Assembly (NCBI GenBank): GCA_035760645.1
Contig: DASTSO010000042.1
Location: 1-14,181 of the forward strand
DNA: 14,181 nucleotides
From: DASSTY01 sp035760645
Lineage (GTDB): Bacteria; Gemmatimonadota; Gemmatimonadetes; Gemmatimonadales; GWC2-71-9
Direction of reading: 5' to 3'
Positions within the stretch are counted from its first letter, which is position 1; each line of letters begins with the position of its first letter. A program made the translations under genes and the position numbers. The notes below the pieces were generated by a model. That model was not told where the DNA came from, did not search any database, and was given only the letters and a program-made list of their open reading frames with translations. This document shows, piece by piece, positions 1-6,737 of the stretch.

Positions 1-543
1 GATCTGCACCGCCTGCACGAAGCCGTTCCGGATGAACCACTCGAAGTCGGTGCGGGCGCGCGAGTGCACCAGCGCGGGGCCCGCGACCCAGAGGAGATAG
101 CCGCCGTTCCGCTTCTCCTCGAGGAGGCGCGCGGCGAGCTCTTCGTAGTTCACCGGGCGCTCGCGGCTCACCTCGGTGCTCATGAAGCGGAACTCCTCGT
201 TCCCACTGTGCCCGCCGCCGCCCAGGAACCCCGCGGCGTGGACCACGATCCCCTCGCTCCCGTCCTCCGCCTCGCCCATGGCGACCAGGTCGCCCCGGCG
301 GAGGCGCCGCGGCTCGATCGTCTCCACCAGGTCGTCGCTGCGCTTCACGATCACGCAGTCCATGCGGGGCCGGATGGGCGCGAGCCAGCGGCCGCCGACG
401 TGCACGTAGGTCGGCAGGTTGGACGTGGAGAAGAAGCCCTCGGGGAGGACGCCGTCGGCCGGCAGCGGCGCGAAGCGCGCCTCGGGCCGCCCGGCGAAGG
501 GGGGCTGGGAGAAGTCGGGCATGGTGCCGGGAGTGGGTGCCAT
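1..543 (-). CDS. LOR/SDH-domain protein, ornithine cyclodeaminase family (TIGR00300-like), C-terminus cut by window edge
   Basis: The reading frame is open from the ATG at 543 to the window edge, giving 181 residues, so this is the N-terminal part of a longer gene. The first ~175 residues match what I know of the LOR/SDH conserved region (TIGR00300 family): GRPEARFAPLPADGVLPEGF near residues 18-37, a FSTSNLPTYVHVGG stretch, then EGIVVHAAGF, FMSTEVSRERPVNYE and GGYLLWVAGPALVHSRAR. In archaea and cyanobacteria this family includes the ornithine cyclodeaminase part of arginine catabolism (ornithine to proline plus ammonia). The Rossmann-type NAD half is expected beyond the edge. The domain begins about ten residues from the start, so no arginine dihydrolase domain is fused in front. 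An in-frame second ATG at 522 is an equally good start; neither has a clear Shine-Dalgarno. The exact substrate is inferred from the family. Confidence 0.82.
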   Translation of the reverse strand, partial: MAPTPGTMPDFSQPPFAGRPEARFAPLPADGVLPEGFFSTSNLPTYVHVGGRWLAPIRPRMDCVIVKRSDDLVETIEPRRLRRGDLVAMGEAEDGSEGIVVHAAGFLGGGGHSGNEEFRFMSTEVSRERPVNYEELAARLLEEKRNGGYLLWVAGPALVHSRARTDFEWFIRNGFVQAVQI

Positions 544-631
544 AGAGCGAGGAAGGTAGGCGGGCCGGAGGGGGGATTCAAGCGTGACGCGGCCCCCGGC
601 GGACCCGCCCGGGCGGGGGTAAGTTGCTGCC
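544..631. promoter_or_regulatory. Divergent intergenic region with a 14-base perfect palindrome
   Basis: These 88 bases separate two genes that point away from each other, so promoters for both should lie here. I see no convincing -35/-10 pair; the least G+C-rich stretch is around 575-586. Bases 604-617 read CCCGCCCGGGCGGG, a perfect palindrome that ends 14 bases before the receptor ATG. It could be an operator, or could fold with nearby C- and G-runs and affect ribosome access. In DNA this rich in G and C it could also be chance. Confidence 0.3.
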
Positions 632-2725
632 ATGTCACGCCTCCTCGTCCTCGTCGGCGGGCTGCTCGCCGGCCTCCCGGCCGGACTCCTCGCCCAGGTC
701 CCCGGCACGGCCCGCGCCGACTCGGCGCAGCGGCTGCCGGAGGTGACGGTCTCGGTCGCCCGCCGGCCCGACACCCTCGCGCGGCTCCCGCTCGCCACCG
801 CCGTCGTCGCCGGCGCGGAGCTCCACCGCGCCCGGCCGACCTTCGCCCTCGCCGACGCGCTCGCCTTCGTGCCCGGCGTGCAGGCGGCGAACCGCTACAA
901 CTGGTCGCTCGACCAGCGGCTCGCGATCCGCGGCTTCGGCGCCCGCGCCAACTTCGGGGTGCGCGGCCTCGTCGTCCTCCTCGACGGCGTCCCCCAGACC
1001 CTGCCCGACGGGCAGAGCCAGCTCACCAACGTGGACCTCGCGCTGGTGGACCGGATCGAGGTGCTGCGCGGTGCGTCGTCCGCGCTCTACGGCAACGCCG
1101 CGGGCGGCGTCCTCGCGCTGACCACCGCGCCGCCGGGCGACGCTCCGCTCGCGCAGACGGTGCGCGTCGAGGGCGGCGCGGGCGGGACGTCGAAGTGGAC
1201 GGCGCGCACGACCGGGCGCACGGGGGCGCTCGCGGGCGCGCTCGCCCTCTCGCGCTTCACGACCGACGGCTTCCGCCAGCACAGCGCGGCCGACCTCCGC
1301 CAGCTCGCCGCCTCCGCCGACTGGACGCTCTCGGGCACGACCTCGCTCGCGCTCCGCTTCGGCGCGGCCGACGACCCGCGCGCCGACAACCCCGGCGCGC
1401 TCACCCCGGCGGAGTACGCCGCGAACCCCGACTCCGCCGCGCCGCTCAACATCCTGCGCGGCGCGGGCAAGGCGGTGAGCCAGCAGCAGCTCGCCGTCAC
1501 GCTCCGGCACGCCGACGCGGCGGACGGGAACGGTGCGCGCTGGGCGATCACCACGTGGGGCCTGCACCGCGATCTCGACAACCCGCTCGCCACGAACACC
1601 TGGGTCGCGATCGGCCGGCACGCGGGCGGCGTGCGCGTCGACGCGAGCCGCGCGCTGGGCGCGGGCGCGCTCGCCCCGCTGGTGTCCCTCGCCTTCGACG
1701 CCCAGGTGATGCGTGACCATCGCACCAACTGGCTCGCCGCCGCCGGCGCGCGCACCGACGACCTGCAGCTCGACCAGCTCGAGACGGTGAGCGCCCTCGG
1801 CCCGTCGCTCCAGCTCCGCTGGGAGCCGCTGCCCGCGCTCACGCTCCAGGCGGGCACCCGCTGGGACCGTCTCCTCTTCCGCGCCGACGACCGCTTCCTC
1901 GCCGACGGCGACGCCAGCGGCCGCCGGGTGCTCTCGGCCTGGAGCGGGCTCCTGGGCGCGAGCTGGCGCGCGAGCGCCGCCGCCTCGCCCTACGCCAACG
2001 TGAGCACCGCCTTCGAGTCGCCGACCACCACGGAGCTCGCGAACCGGCCCGACGGCCTCGGCGGCTTCAACGACGCCCTCGGCCCCCAGCGCGCGACGGG
2101 GATGGAGCTCGGGGTGCGCGGCGCGGCCGGGCCGCTCGCCTACACGGGGAGCGCGTTCCGCACGCGGGTGCGCGACGCGATCGTGCAGTTCCAGGAGGTG
2201 GGCGGCCGCGCGTTCTTCCGGAACGCCGGCCGCACGAAGAGCGACGGAGTGGAGGTGGGGCTCACGCTGCGCGCCGCGCGCACGCTCGCGCTGGTCGGCT
2301 CGTACACGTACACCGATGCACGCTTCCTCGAGTACCGGCCGCAGAGCGGTGCCGCGGTGGACACCCTGGACGGTCGGCGCCTGCCCGGCATCCCGCGCCA
2401 CGTCGCGCGGCTCGGGCTGCGGGCGGGGCCGGTGCGCGGCTTCACCCTCGATGCCGACCAGGCGCTCACGAGCGCCATGTGGGCGGACGACGACAACGCG
2501 ATCGCCGTCCCCGGCTGGGGCGCCGGGGTGACCAACCTGCGCGCGGGCTGGGAGGGCGCGGTGGGCCGCCTGCGATTCGCGCCCTTCGCGGCGGTCGAGA
2601 ACCTCACCGCCCGCCGCTACGTCGCCTCGGTGACGGTGAACGGCTTCAACGGCCGCGTCCTCGAGCCCGCGCCGGGACGCGTGGTGTACGTGGGGGCGGA
2701 GGTGGGGTTAGGGACCAGGGACTAG
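632..2725 (+). CDS. TonB-dependent outer-membrane receptor
   Basis: The 697-aa product has a signal peptide (basic start, hydrophobic 4-20, likely cleavage after LLA near 21). A TonB-box-like stretch PEVTVSVARR follows near 35-44, then a plug domain with GVQAANRYNW, LAIRGFGARANFG, VLLDGVPQTLPDGQS and the hallmark RIEVLRGASSALYGNAAGG (about 135-160). The remaining ~530 residues are the alternating pattern of a 22-strand beta-barrel, including FRNAGRTKSDGVE and a late ENLTARRY element. Such receptors import scarce ligands (iron chelates, cobalamin, sugars, peptides) using TonB energy. The ligand cannot be read from the sequence, and no tonB, ABC transporter or SusD gene adjoins it. The last codons (LGTRD and TAG stop) lie inside the heptamer repeat, so the protein lacks the usual aromatic C-terminal residue. 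No strong Shine-Dalgarno; the start is set by the signal peptide. Confidence 0.95.
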   Translation: MSRLLVLVGGLLAGLPAGLLAQVPGTARADSAQRLPEVTVSVARRPDTLARLPLATAVVAGAELHRARPTFALADALAFVPGVQAANRYNWSLDQRLAIRGFGARANFGVRGLVVLLDGVPQTLPDGQSQLTNVDLALVDRIEVLRGASSALYGNAAGGVLALTTAPPGDAPLAQTVRVEGGAGGTSKWTARTTGRTGALAGALALSRFTTDGFRQHSAADLRQLAASADWTLSGTTSLALRFGAADDPRADNPGALTPAEYAANPDSAAPLNILRGAGKAVSQQQLAVTLRHADAADGNGARWAITTWGLHRDLDNPLATNTWVAIGRHAGGVRVDASRALGAGALAPLVSLAFDAQVMRDHRTNWLAAAGARTDDLQLDQLETVSALGPSLQLRWEPLPALTLQAGTRWDRLLFRADDRFLADGDASGRRVLSAWSGLLGASWRASAAASPYANVSTAFESPTTTELANRPDGLGGFNDALGPQRATGMELGVRGAAGPLAYTGSAFRTRVRDAIVQFQEVGGRAFFRNAGRTKSDGVEVGLTLRAARTLALVGSYTYTDARFLEYRPQSGAAVDTLDGRRLPGIPRHVARLGLRAGPVRGFTLDADQALTSAMWADDDNAIAVPGWGAGVTNLRAGWEGAVGRLRFAPFAAVENLTARRYVASVTVNGFNGRVLEPAPGRVVYVGAEVGLGTRD

Positions 2726-2735
2726 GGACTAGGGC
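2708..2735 (+). repeat. Heptamer repeat array, left arm (four CTAGGGA-type units)
   Basis: Four 7-base units run in tandem: TTAGGGA, CCAGGGA, CTAGGGA, CTAGGGC. The third unit contains the TAG stop of the TonB-dependent receptor gene. Four GGG tracts spaced by four bases (2711-2734) fit the G-quadruplex pattern. Bases 2718-2737 are identical to 6720-6739, so this is one copy of a dispersed element. Confidence 0.9.
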
Positions 2736-2807
2736 GTGGTCAAACGGCCCTGGTGCGCGGGGCCCGATTTCCCCGGGAGCCCCTAGTCCCTAGTCCCTGG
2801 TCGCTAG
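2708..2807. terminator. Large imperfect inverted repeat between convergent genes, possible bidirectional terminator
   Basis: Bases 2708-2734 and 2781-2807 are reverse complements at 25 of 27 positions, separated by a 46-base loop. Inside the loop GGCCC at 2746-2750 can pair with GGGCC at 2760-2764. The structure sits exactly between the 3' ends of the receptor (plus) and VOC (minus) genes, where a bidirectional transcription stop would be expected. There is no U-tract on either side, so it is not a classical intrinsic terminator. The role is inferred from position and symmetry. Confidence 0.5.
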
Positions 2808-2814
2808 TCCCTAG
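2781..2814 (-). repeat. Heptamer repeat array, right (inverted) arm
   Basis: Read on the minus strand this is CTAGGGA, CTAGCGA, CCAGGGA, CTAGGGA, CTAGGG. The first unit contains the TAG stop of the VOC gene (2811-2813). It is the inverted partner of 2708-2735 and carries the same variant CCAGGGA unit at the matching position, which suggests a common origin or a duplication with inversion. Confidence 0.88.
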
Positions 2815-3188
2815 GCAAACTGCGCGAACGTCACCACGTTGCCGCCCGGCTCGGTGAGCACGATCTCGGTGGCGCCGTAGAACGTCGTGCGGCGCGGCAC
2901 CAGCAGCTCGACGCCCGCGAGCGCGCGCTCGACGGCGGCGAGGTCCTCCACCTCGATGAAGAGCCCCGTGGCCCAGTCCTGCCGGAGCGCGGCGACGGCG
3001 GGGACGTCGTCCCGCACGCTCGCCTTGGTCTGGTACATCAGCTCGACGTTGCCCTGCTGCAGGATGACGAAGCCGAGCCGGTCGCCGTGGGGCACTTCGG
3101 CCGTCTTGGTGAATCCGAGACGGTCGACCCAGAACGCGAGACACGGCTCGATGGCGTCGACGACGAGGACGGGGGTGAGCTTCTTCAT
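2811..3188 (-). CDS. VOC-fold (glyoxalase/bleomycin-resistance-like) protein
   Basis: The 125-aa product is the usual length for a single-chain vicinal-oxygen-chelate protein, built from two beta-alpha-beta-beta-beta modules. The first holds LTPVLVVDAIEPCLAFWVDRLGF (residues 4-26) with the typical FW...LGF motif, then GFVILQQGNVELMYQ. The second has GLFIEVEDLAAVERAL (75-90) and ends in the family signature TEPGGNVVTFAQF (112-124). Members bind metals or hydrophobic ligands and include glyoxalase, dioxygenase and antibiotic-binding types; the substrate cannot be told. A clear AGGAGG lies six bases before the ATG. It starts 40 bases after priA and is probably the last gene of that transcription unit. 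Its stop codon is part of the heptamer repeat. Confidence 0.9.
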   Translation of the reverse strand: MKKLTPVLVVDAIEPCLAFWVDRLGFTKTAEVPHGDRLGFVILQQGNVELMYQTKASVRDDVPAVAALRQDWATGLFIEVEDLAAVERALAGVELLVPRRTTFYGATEIVLTEPGGNVVTFAQFA

Positions 3189-3194
3189 GGAGCG

Positions 3195-3200
3195 CCTCCT
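3195..3200 (-). promoter_or_regulatory. Shine-Dalgarno of the VOC gene
   Basis: On the minus strand these bases read AGGAGG, six bases before the ATG at 3188. It is one of only two perfect AGGAGG sites I found next to a start in this window, and it fixes the VOC start. Confidence 0.85.
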
Positions 3201-3228
3201 GTGTGGCAGGGCAATGGGAGTGAACGGC

Positions 3229-5649
3229 TCAGAGCATCGAGACCGGATCGCGGTCGATGACCACGCGGGTGCCGGGGCGCTGCGGGAGCCGCCGCGCCGC
3301 GTAGCGCACCAGGCGGCCGATGTCGGCCGGCGGCCCCTTGAGGAGGACGTGCCAGCGCCAGCGCGCCTTGATCCGCGCGAGCGGACAGGGGGCGGGGCCC
3401 AGGACGAGGAGCGGGAGCCGGTGCTTCGCCACGAGCGCGTGGCACCAGTCGGCGAGCTGCGCGGTGGCGCGGCCCACCCGCTGCTCGTCGGCGCCGGAGA
3501 CGACGAAGTTGACGAGCGCGTTCGTGGGCGGATAGGGCGGCGCCTGCCGCAGCTCGAGCTCCTCGTCGAGGAAGCGCTCGGTGTCGTGCCCCGCCGCGCG
3601 CACGAGCGCGTGGTGCTCGGGGTTGCGCGTCTGCACGAGGACGCGCCCGCCCTTCGGTCCCCGCCCCGCCCGCCCGGCCACCTGCGCCAGGAGCTGGAAG
3701 GTGCGCTCGGCCGAGCGGAAGTCGGGGAGATGGAGCCCGGTGTCGGCGTCCACCACGCCGACCAGCGTCACGTTGGGGAAGTCGAGCCCCTTGGCGATCA
3801 TCTGCGTGCCGATGAGGAGATCGACCTCGCCCCGCTCGACGGCGCCGAGGATGCGCTGGTGGGACCACTTGGTGCTCGTCGTGTCGAGGTCCATCCGCGC
3901 GATGCGGGCCTCGGGATAGCGCTGGGCGAGCACCTGCTCGAGCTGCTGCGTGCCGACGCCGCGCATCTCCTGCACGGGGTTCGCGCACTTGCGGCAGGTG
4001 TAGGGGAGCGGCTCCTGGTGGTCGCAGTAGTGGCACCGCAGCCCCGGCGGCGCCTGGTGCACCGTGAGCGAGATCGAGCACTGCGGGCACTCCCACACCT
4101 CGCCGCAGTCGGGGCACTGGAGATAGGAGGCGTAGCCGCGGCGGTTGAGGAGGAGGAGCGCCTGCTCGCCGCGCGCGAGCGTCTGCACGATGGCGCGGTC
4201 GAGCGCCTCGGACCAGGCGAGCGGGCCCACCTCCCGTACCCGCGGCTCGTGCCGCAGGTCCACGAGCTCCACCGGCGGCATCGGGCGCGCGCCGACCCGC
4301 TCCGGCAGCCGGATCAGCCGGAGCTTCCCCCTCCCCTCCCCCACGCGCACCAGGCTCTCGAGCGCGGGCGTGGCGCTTCCGAGGATGAGCCGCGCCCCCT
4401 CGAGCTGCGCGCGCACCCCCGCCACCTCGCGCGTGTGGTAGCGCGGCGTCTCGCCGTTCTTGTAGCTCGCCTCGTGCTCCTCGTCCACCACGATCACGCC
4501 GACGTTGGTGAGCGGCGCGAAGATGGCCGAGCGGGCGCCGACCGCGACCCGCCGCTCGCCGCGGCGGAGCGTGCGCCAGGCGTCGGCGCGCTCGCCGTCG
4601 GAGAGGCCGCTGTGGAGCACCGCGACCTCGTCGCCGAACATCCCGCGCAGCCGGCTCACCGTCTGCGGCGTGAGCCCGATCTCGGGGACGAGCACGATGG
4701 CGCTCTGCCCCTCCTCGAGCGCGCGCCGCACCGCCTCGAGGTAGACGAGCGTCTTGCCGCTCCCGGTGACGCCGAAGAGGAGCGCGCCCTCGCCCGGGCC
4801 GAGCGCGTCGATCCCGGCGAGGGCGGCGCGCTGCGCCGCGGTGAGCTCCGCGGGCGGCGGGCTCGCCGGCGTCCCGGCGAACGGGTCGCGGAGCCGCTCC
4901 GCCTGCTCGGCGCGCGCGAGCCCCTGCCCGACGAGGGCCCGGATCACGGCGTCGCTGAACTTGAGCTGCTCCTTCAGGTGCTTCGCCGAGGCGCTTCCGC
5001 CGAGGCTCTCGAGCGTCTCGTAGAGCTCGCGCTGCTTCGGCCGCCGCCGGAAGAGCTCGTCCCGCTGCGTGAGCGTGAGCGGGTCGCCCTCGAGCACGAC
5101 GACGCGCTCGGTGGCGACGGCGGCCTCGACGTCGGGCGCCTCGACCCGGAGCGCGACGGCCCCGGCGCGCAGCAGCCGGTCGACGACGTCCCAGAGCGGG
5201 CGCTTGAGCGCGCGTTGCGCCGTGGTGACGGCGCCCTCGCCGCCCCGCGCCGCGAGCCAGGCGCAGACCTCCGCGGCGAGTCCCGCGGGCGCGCACGCCG
5301 GGTCCTGGAGCGTCATGACGACCTGCGAGCTCCCCCACATCCCGGCGGGGAGCACGCACTTGAGCGTGAGGCCCAGCGGCGCGCCGTAGTACTCGGCGAT
5401 CCAGCGGGCGGTCTGCAGGAGGGCGGGCGGGAGGGCGGGCTCGAGGTCGGGCGCGCCGAGGAGAGAGCGCGCCTCGACGGGGGGCGGCGTGGTGCCGGTG
5501 GCGACGACGATGCCGATCAGCTCGCGCCGGCGCACCGGCACGACGACGCGCGCGCCGGGCACGACGCGGCCCACCAGCTCGTCGGGGATGCGATAGGTGT
5601 ACGCATCCGCGAGCGGCAGCGGCAGCGCCACTTCCGCGTAGCGGGGCAC
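3229..5649 (-). CDS. priA: Primosomal protein N', PriA replication-restart helicase
   Basis: PriA recognises stalled or repaired replication forks, unwinds the lagging strand 3' to 5' and starts reloading of the replicative helicase. From the GTG at 5649 the product is 806 aa, slightly above the usual size. The N-terminal DNA-binding domain starts PRYAEVALPLPLADAYTY, aligned with known PriA starts, which is why I chose this GTG rather than any of the upstream open frame. Walker A GVTGSGKT is at 293-300, the DEEH box at 389-392 and GSAT at 424-427. The eight zinc-binding cysteines lie at 512, 515, 521, 524, 539, 542, 552 and 555. The second helicase lobe has GTQMIAKGLDFPNV (614-627) and QVAGRAGRG (656-664). 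The gene lies 32 bases after the epimerase stop and 40 bases before the VOC start. The start lacks a strong Shine-Dalgarno. Confidence 0.96.
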   Translation of the reverse strand: MPRYAEVALPLPLADAYTYRIPDELVGRVVPGARVVVPVRRRELIGIVVATGTTPPPVEARSLLGAPDLEPALPPALLQTARWIAEYYGAPLGLTLKCVLPAGMWGSSQVVMTLQDPACAPAGLAAEVCAWLAARGGEGAVTTAQRALKRPLWDVVDRLLRAGAVALRVEAPDVEAAVATERVVVLEGDPLTLTQRDELFRRRPKQRELYETLESLGGSASAKHLKEQLKFSDAVIRALVGQGLARAEQAERLRDPFAGTPASPPPAELTAAQRAALAGIDALGPGEGALLFGVTGSGKTLVYLEAVRRALEEGQSAIVLVPEIGLTPQTVSRLRGMFGDEVAVLHSGLSDGERADAWRTLRRGERRVAVGARSAIFAPLTNVGVIVVDEEHEASYKNGETPRYHTREVAGVRAQLEGARLILGSATPALESLVRVGEGRGKLRLIRLPERVGARPMPPVELVDLRHEPRVREVGPLAWSEALDRAIVQTLARGEQALLLLNRRGYASYLQCPDCGEVWECPQCSISLTVHQAPPGLRCHYCDHQEPLPYTCRKCANPVQEMRGVGTQQLEQVLAQRYPEARIARMDLDTTSTKWSHQRILGAVERGEVDLLIGTQMIAKGLDFPNVTLVGVVDADTGLHLPDFRSAERTFQLLAQVAGRAGRGPKGGRVLVQTRNPEHHALVRAAGHDTERFLDEELELRQAPPYPPTNALVNFVVSGADEQRVGRATAQLADWCHALVAKHRLPLLVLGPAPCPLARIKARWRWHVLLKGPPADIGRLVRYAARRLPQRPGTRVVIDRDPVSML

Positions 5650-5681
5650 GGGCGACGGATCCGCGGGCGAGACCGGCGCGC

Positions 5682-6698
5682 TCAGCGCCGGGTGACGCCG
5701 AGTCCGGGGCCGGTCGGCAGCCGCACCTGGCCGCCGTCGATCGTGGCACCGGCCATCGGATCGTTCGCGAGGAGTGCCGCGCCGTCGAGGTCCACGATGT
5801 CCACGAGCGGCGTGAAGTGCGCCGCCGCCGTGATGGCGAGGGAGCTCTCGATCATGCAGCCCACCATGACCATGAGCCCGTGCGCCCGCGCGATGGCGAT
5901 CATGCGGAGCGCTTCGCGCAGCGAGCCGCACTTGGCGAGCTTGATGTTGATCCCGTCCACCTTGCCGACCAGCGGCGGGATGTCGGCCGCGGTGCGACAG
6001 CTCTCGTCGGCGATGACGGGGATGTCCGCGCGCCGGCGGATCTCGGCGAGGCCGTCGAGCTGGTCGGGCGGCAGCGGCTGCTCGAGCACGGTGACGCCGT
6101 ACTCGCGGAGCACGGGGAGCATGCGGATCGCCTGCTTCACGGTCCAGCCGGCGTTCGCGTCCACCCGGATCTCGCGATCGGTCGCGTCGCGGATGGTGCG
6201 CAGGATCTCCTCGTCGCGGTCGGTGCCGAGCTTGATCTTGAGGATCGGATACTGCGCCGCCTCCTGCACCTTGGCGCGCGTCTTCTCGGGCGTGTCGATG
6301 CCGATCGTGAAGGTGGACTGCGGCGCCTTCGCGGGATCGAGGCCCCAGAGCTTGTAGACCGGGACGCCGAGCCGCTTGCCGACGAGGTCGTGCAGCGCGG
6401 CCGAGAGCGCGACGCGTGCCGCCGGGTTCTCGCGCATCATCGTCACCCAGCGCCGCTCGGCGCCCTCGAGGTCGAACGGGTCCTCGGGGAGCGCGGTGCC
6501 GTACCACTGGAGGGCGGCGAGCACCGTCTCGGTCGTCTCCCCGTAGAACTTCGTCGGCGCGGCCTCGCCCCACCCCTCGACGCCGTCACCGTCGCGCAGC
6601 CGCACCATCACGGTGCGGTACTCGCTCTGGCCTCCGCGCGCGATGATGAACGGGTGCCGGGTGCGGAGCGTGAGGACTTCGGTCTCGAGAGTGAGCAT
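5682..6698 (-). CDS. Dipeptide epimerase of the enolase superfamily (L-Ala-D/L-Glu epimerase-like)
   Basis: The 338-aa product has the enolase-superfamily capping domain (to ~115) and TIM barrel. Catalytic and metal residues are visible: KIK lysines at 154 and 156 (LKIKLG), metal ligands D180 (VDANAGW), E206 (LEQP) and D231 (ADES), and a lysine of NIKLAKCG (251-258) for the opposite face. CMIESS (281-286) and the DLD motif at 303-305 are typical of dipeptide epimerases, in which the DxD binds the substrate's amino group. These enzymes commonly convert L-Ala-D-Glu from peptidoglycan to L-Ala-L-Glu, so a role in murein-peptide recycling is likely, although family members differ in dipeptide specificity. 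No murein endopeptidase or transporter gene adjoins it. The start is the first ATG of a well-aligned N-terminus, but it has no clear Shine-Dalgarno. priA follows after 32 bases. Confidence 0.9.
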   Translation of the reverse strand: MLTLETEVLTLRTRHPFIIARGGQSEYRTVMVRLRDGDGVEGWGEAAPTKFYGETTETVLAALQWYGTALPEDPFDLEGAERRWVTMMRENPAARVALSAALHDLVGKRLGVPVYKLWGLDPAKAPQSTFTIGIDTPEKTRAKVQEAAQYPILKIKLGTDRDEEILRTIRDATDREIRVDANAGWTVKQAIRMLPVLREYGVTVLEQPLPPDQLDGLAEIRRRADIPVIADESCRTAADIPPLVGKVDGINIKLAKCGSLREALRMIAIARAHGLMVMVGCMIESSLAITAAAHFTPLVDIVDLDGAALLANDPMAGATIDGGQVRLPTGPGLGVTRR

Positions 6699-6709
6699 GA
6701 GGGCAGGTG

Positions 6710-6737
6710 CTAGGGGCTAGGGACTAGGGACTAGGGC
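6710..6737 (+). repeat. Heptamer repeat array, third copy, between deacetylase and epimerase genes
   Basis: Units read CTAGGGG, CTAGGGA, CTAGGGA, CTAGGGC. Bases 6720-6739 match 2718-2737 exactly and the likeness goes on as GTAGTC versus GTGGTC, so the two are copies of one dispersed element. On the minus strand the last unit supplies the TAG stop (6731-6733) of the deacetylase gene. The array ends 12 bases before the epimerase ATG, so it may also affect that gene's leader. Four G-runs with loops of 3-4 bases fit a G-quadruplex on the plus strand. Confidence 0.9.

Noticed and set aside
64..1716. 550-codon open frame on the plus strand
   Set aside because: It runs antisense to the LOR/SDH gene and then in another frame of the receptor gene. 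The product is Arg/Pro/Ala-rich without motifs, typical of shadow frames in G+C-rich DNA.
2726..2810. Possible transposon remnant or small RNA gene between the convergent genes
   Set aside because: No transposase fragment or target duplication is visible, and there is no promoter-like sequence; only the inverted repeat is supported.
2708..2814. Short regular repeats read as a CRISPR array
   Set aside because: Units are 7 bases, directly tandem without spacers, and no cas genes are present.
2887..6357. 1156-codon plus-strand open frame antisense to priA and the epimerase gene
   Set aside because: The minus-strand genes have full catalytic motifs. This frame gives low-complexity Arg/Glu/His-rich sequence and no recognisable domain.
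5650..6573. Upstream extension of the priA frame, which would give an 1114-aa protein
   Set aside because: The extra part overlaps the dipeptide epimerase gene and is low complexity; the conserved PriA start begins at the GTG at 5649.
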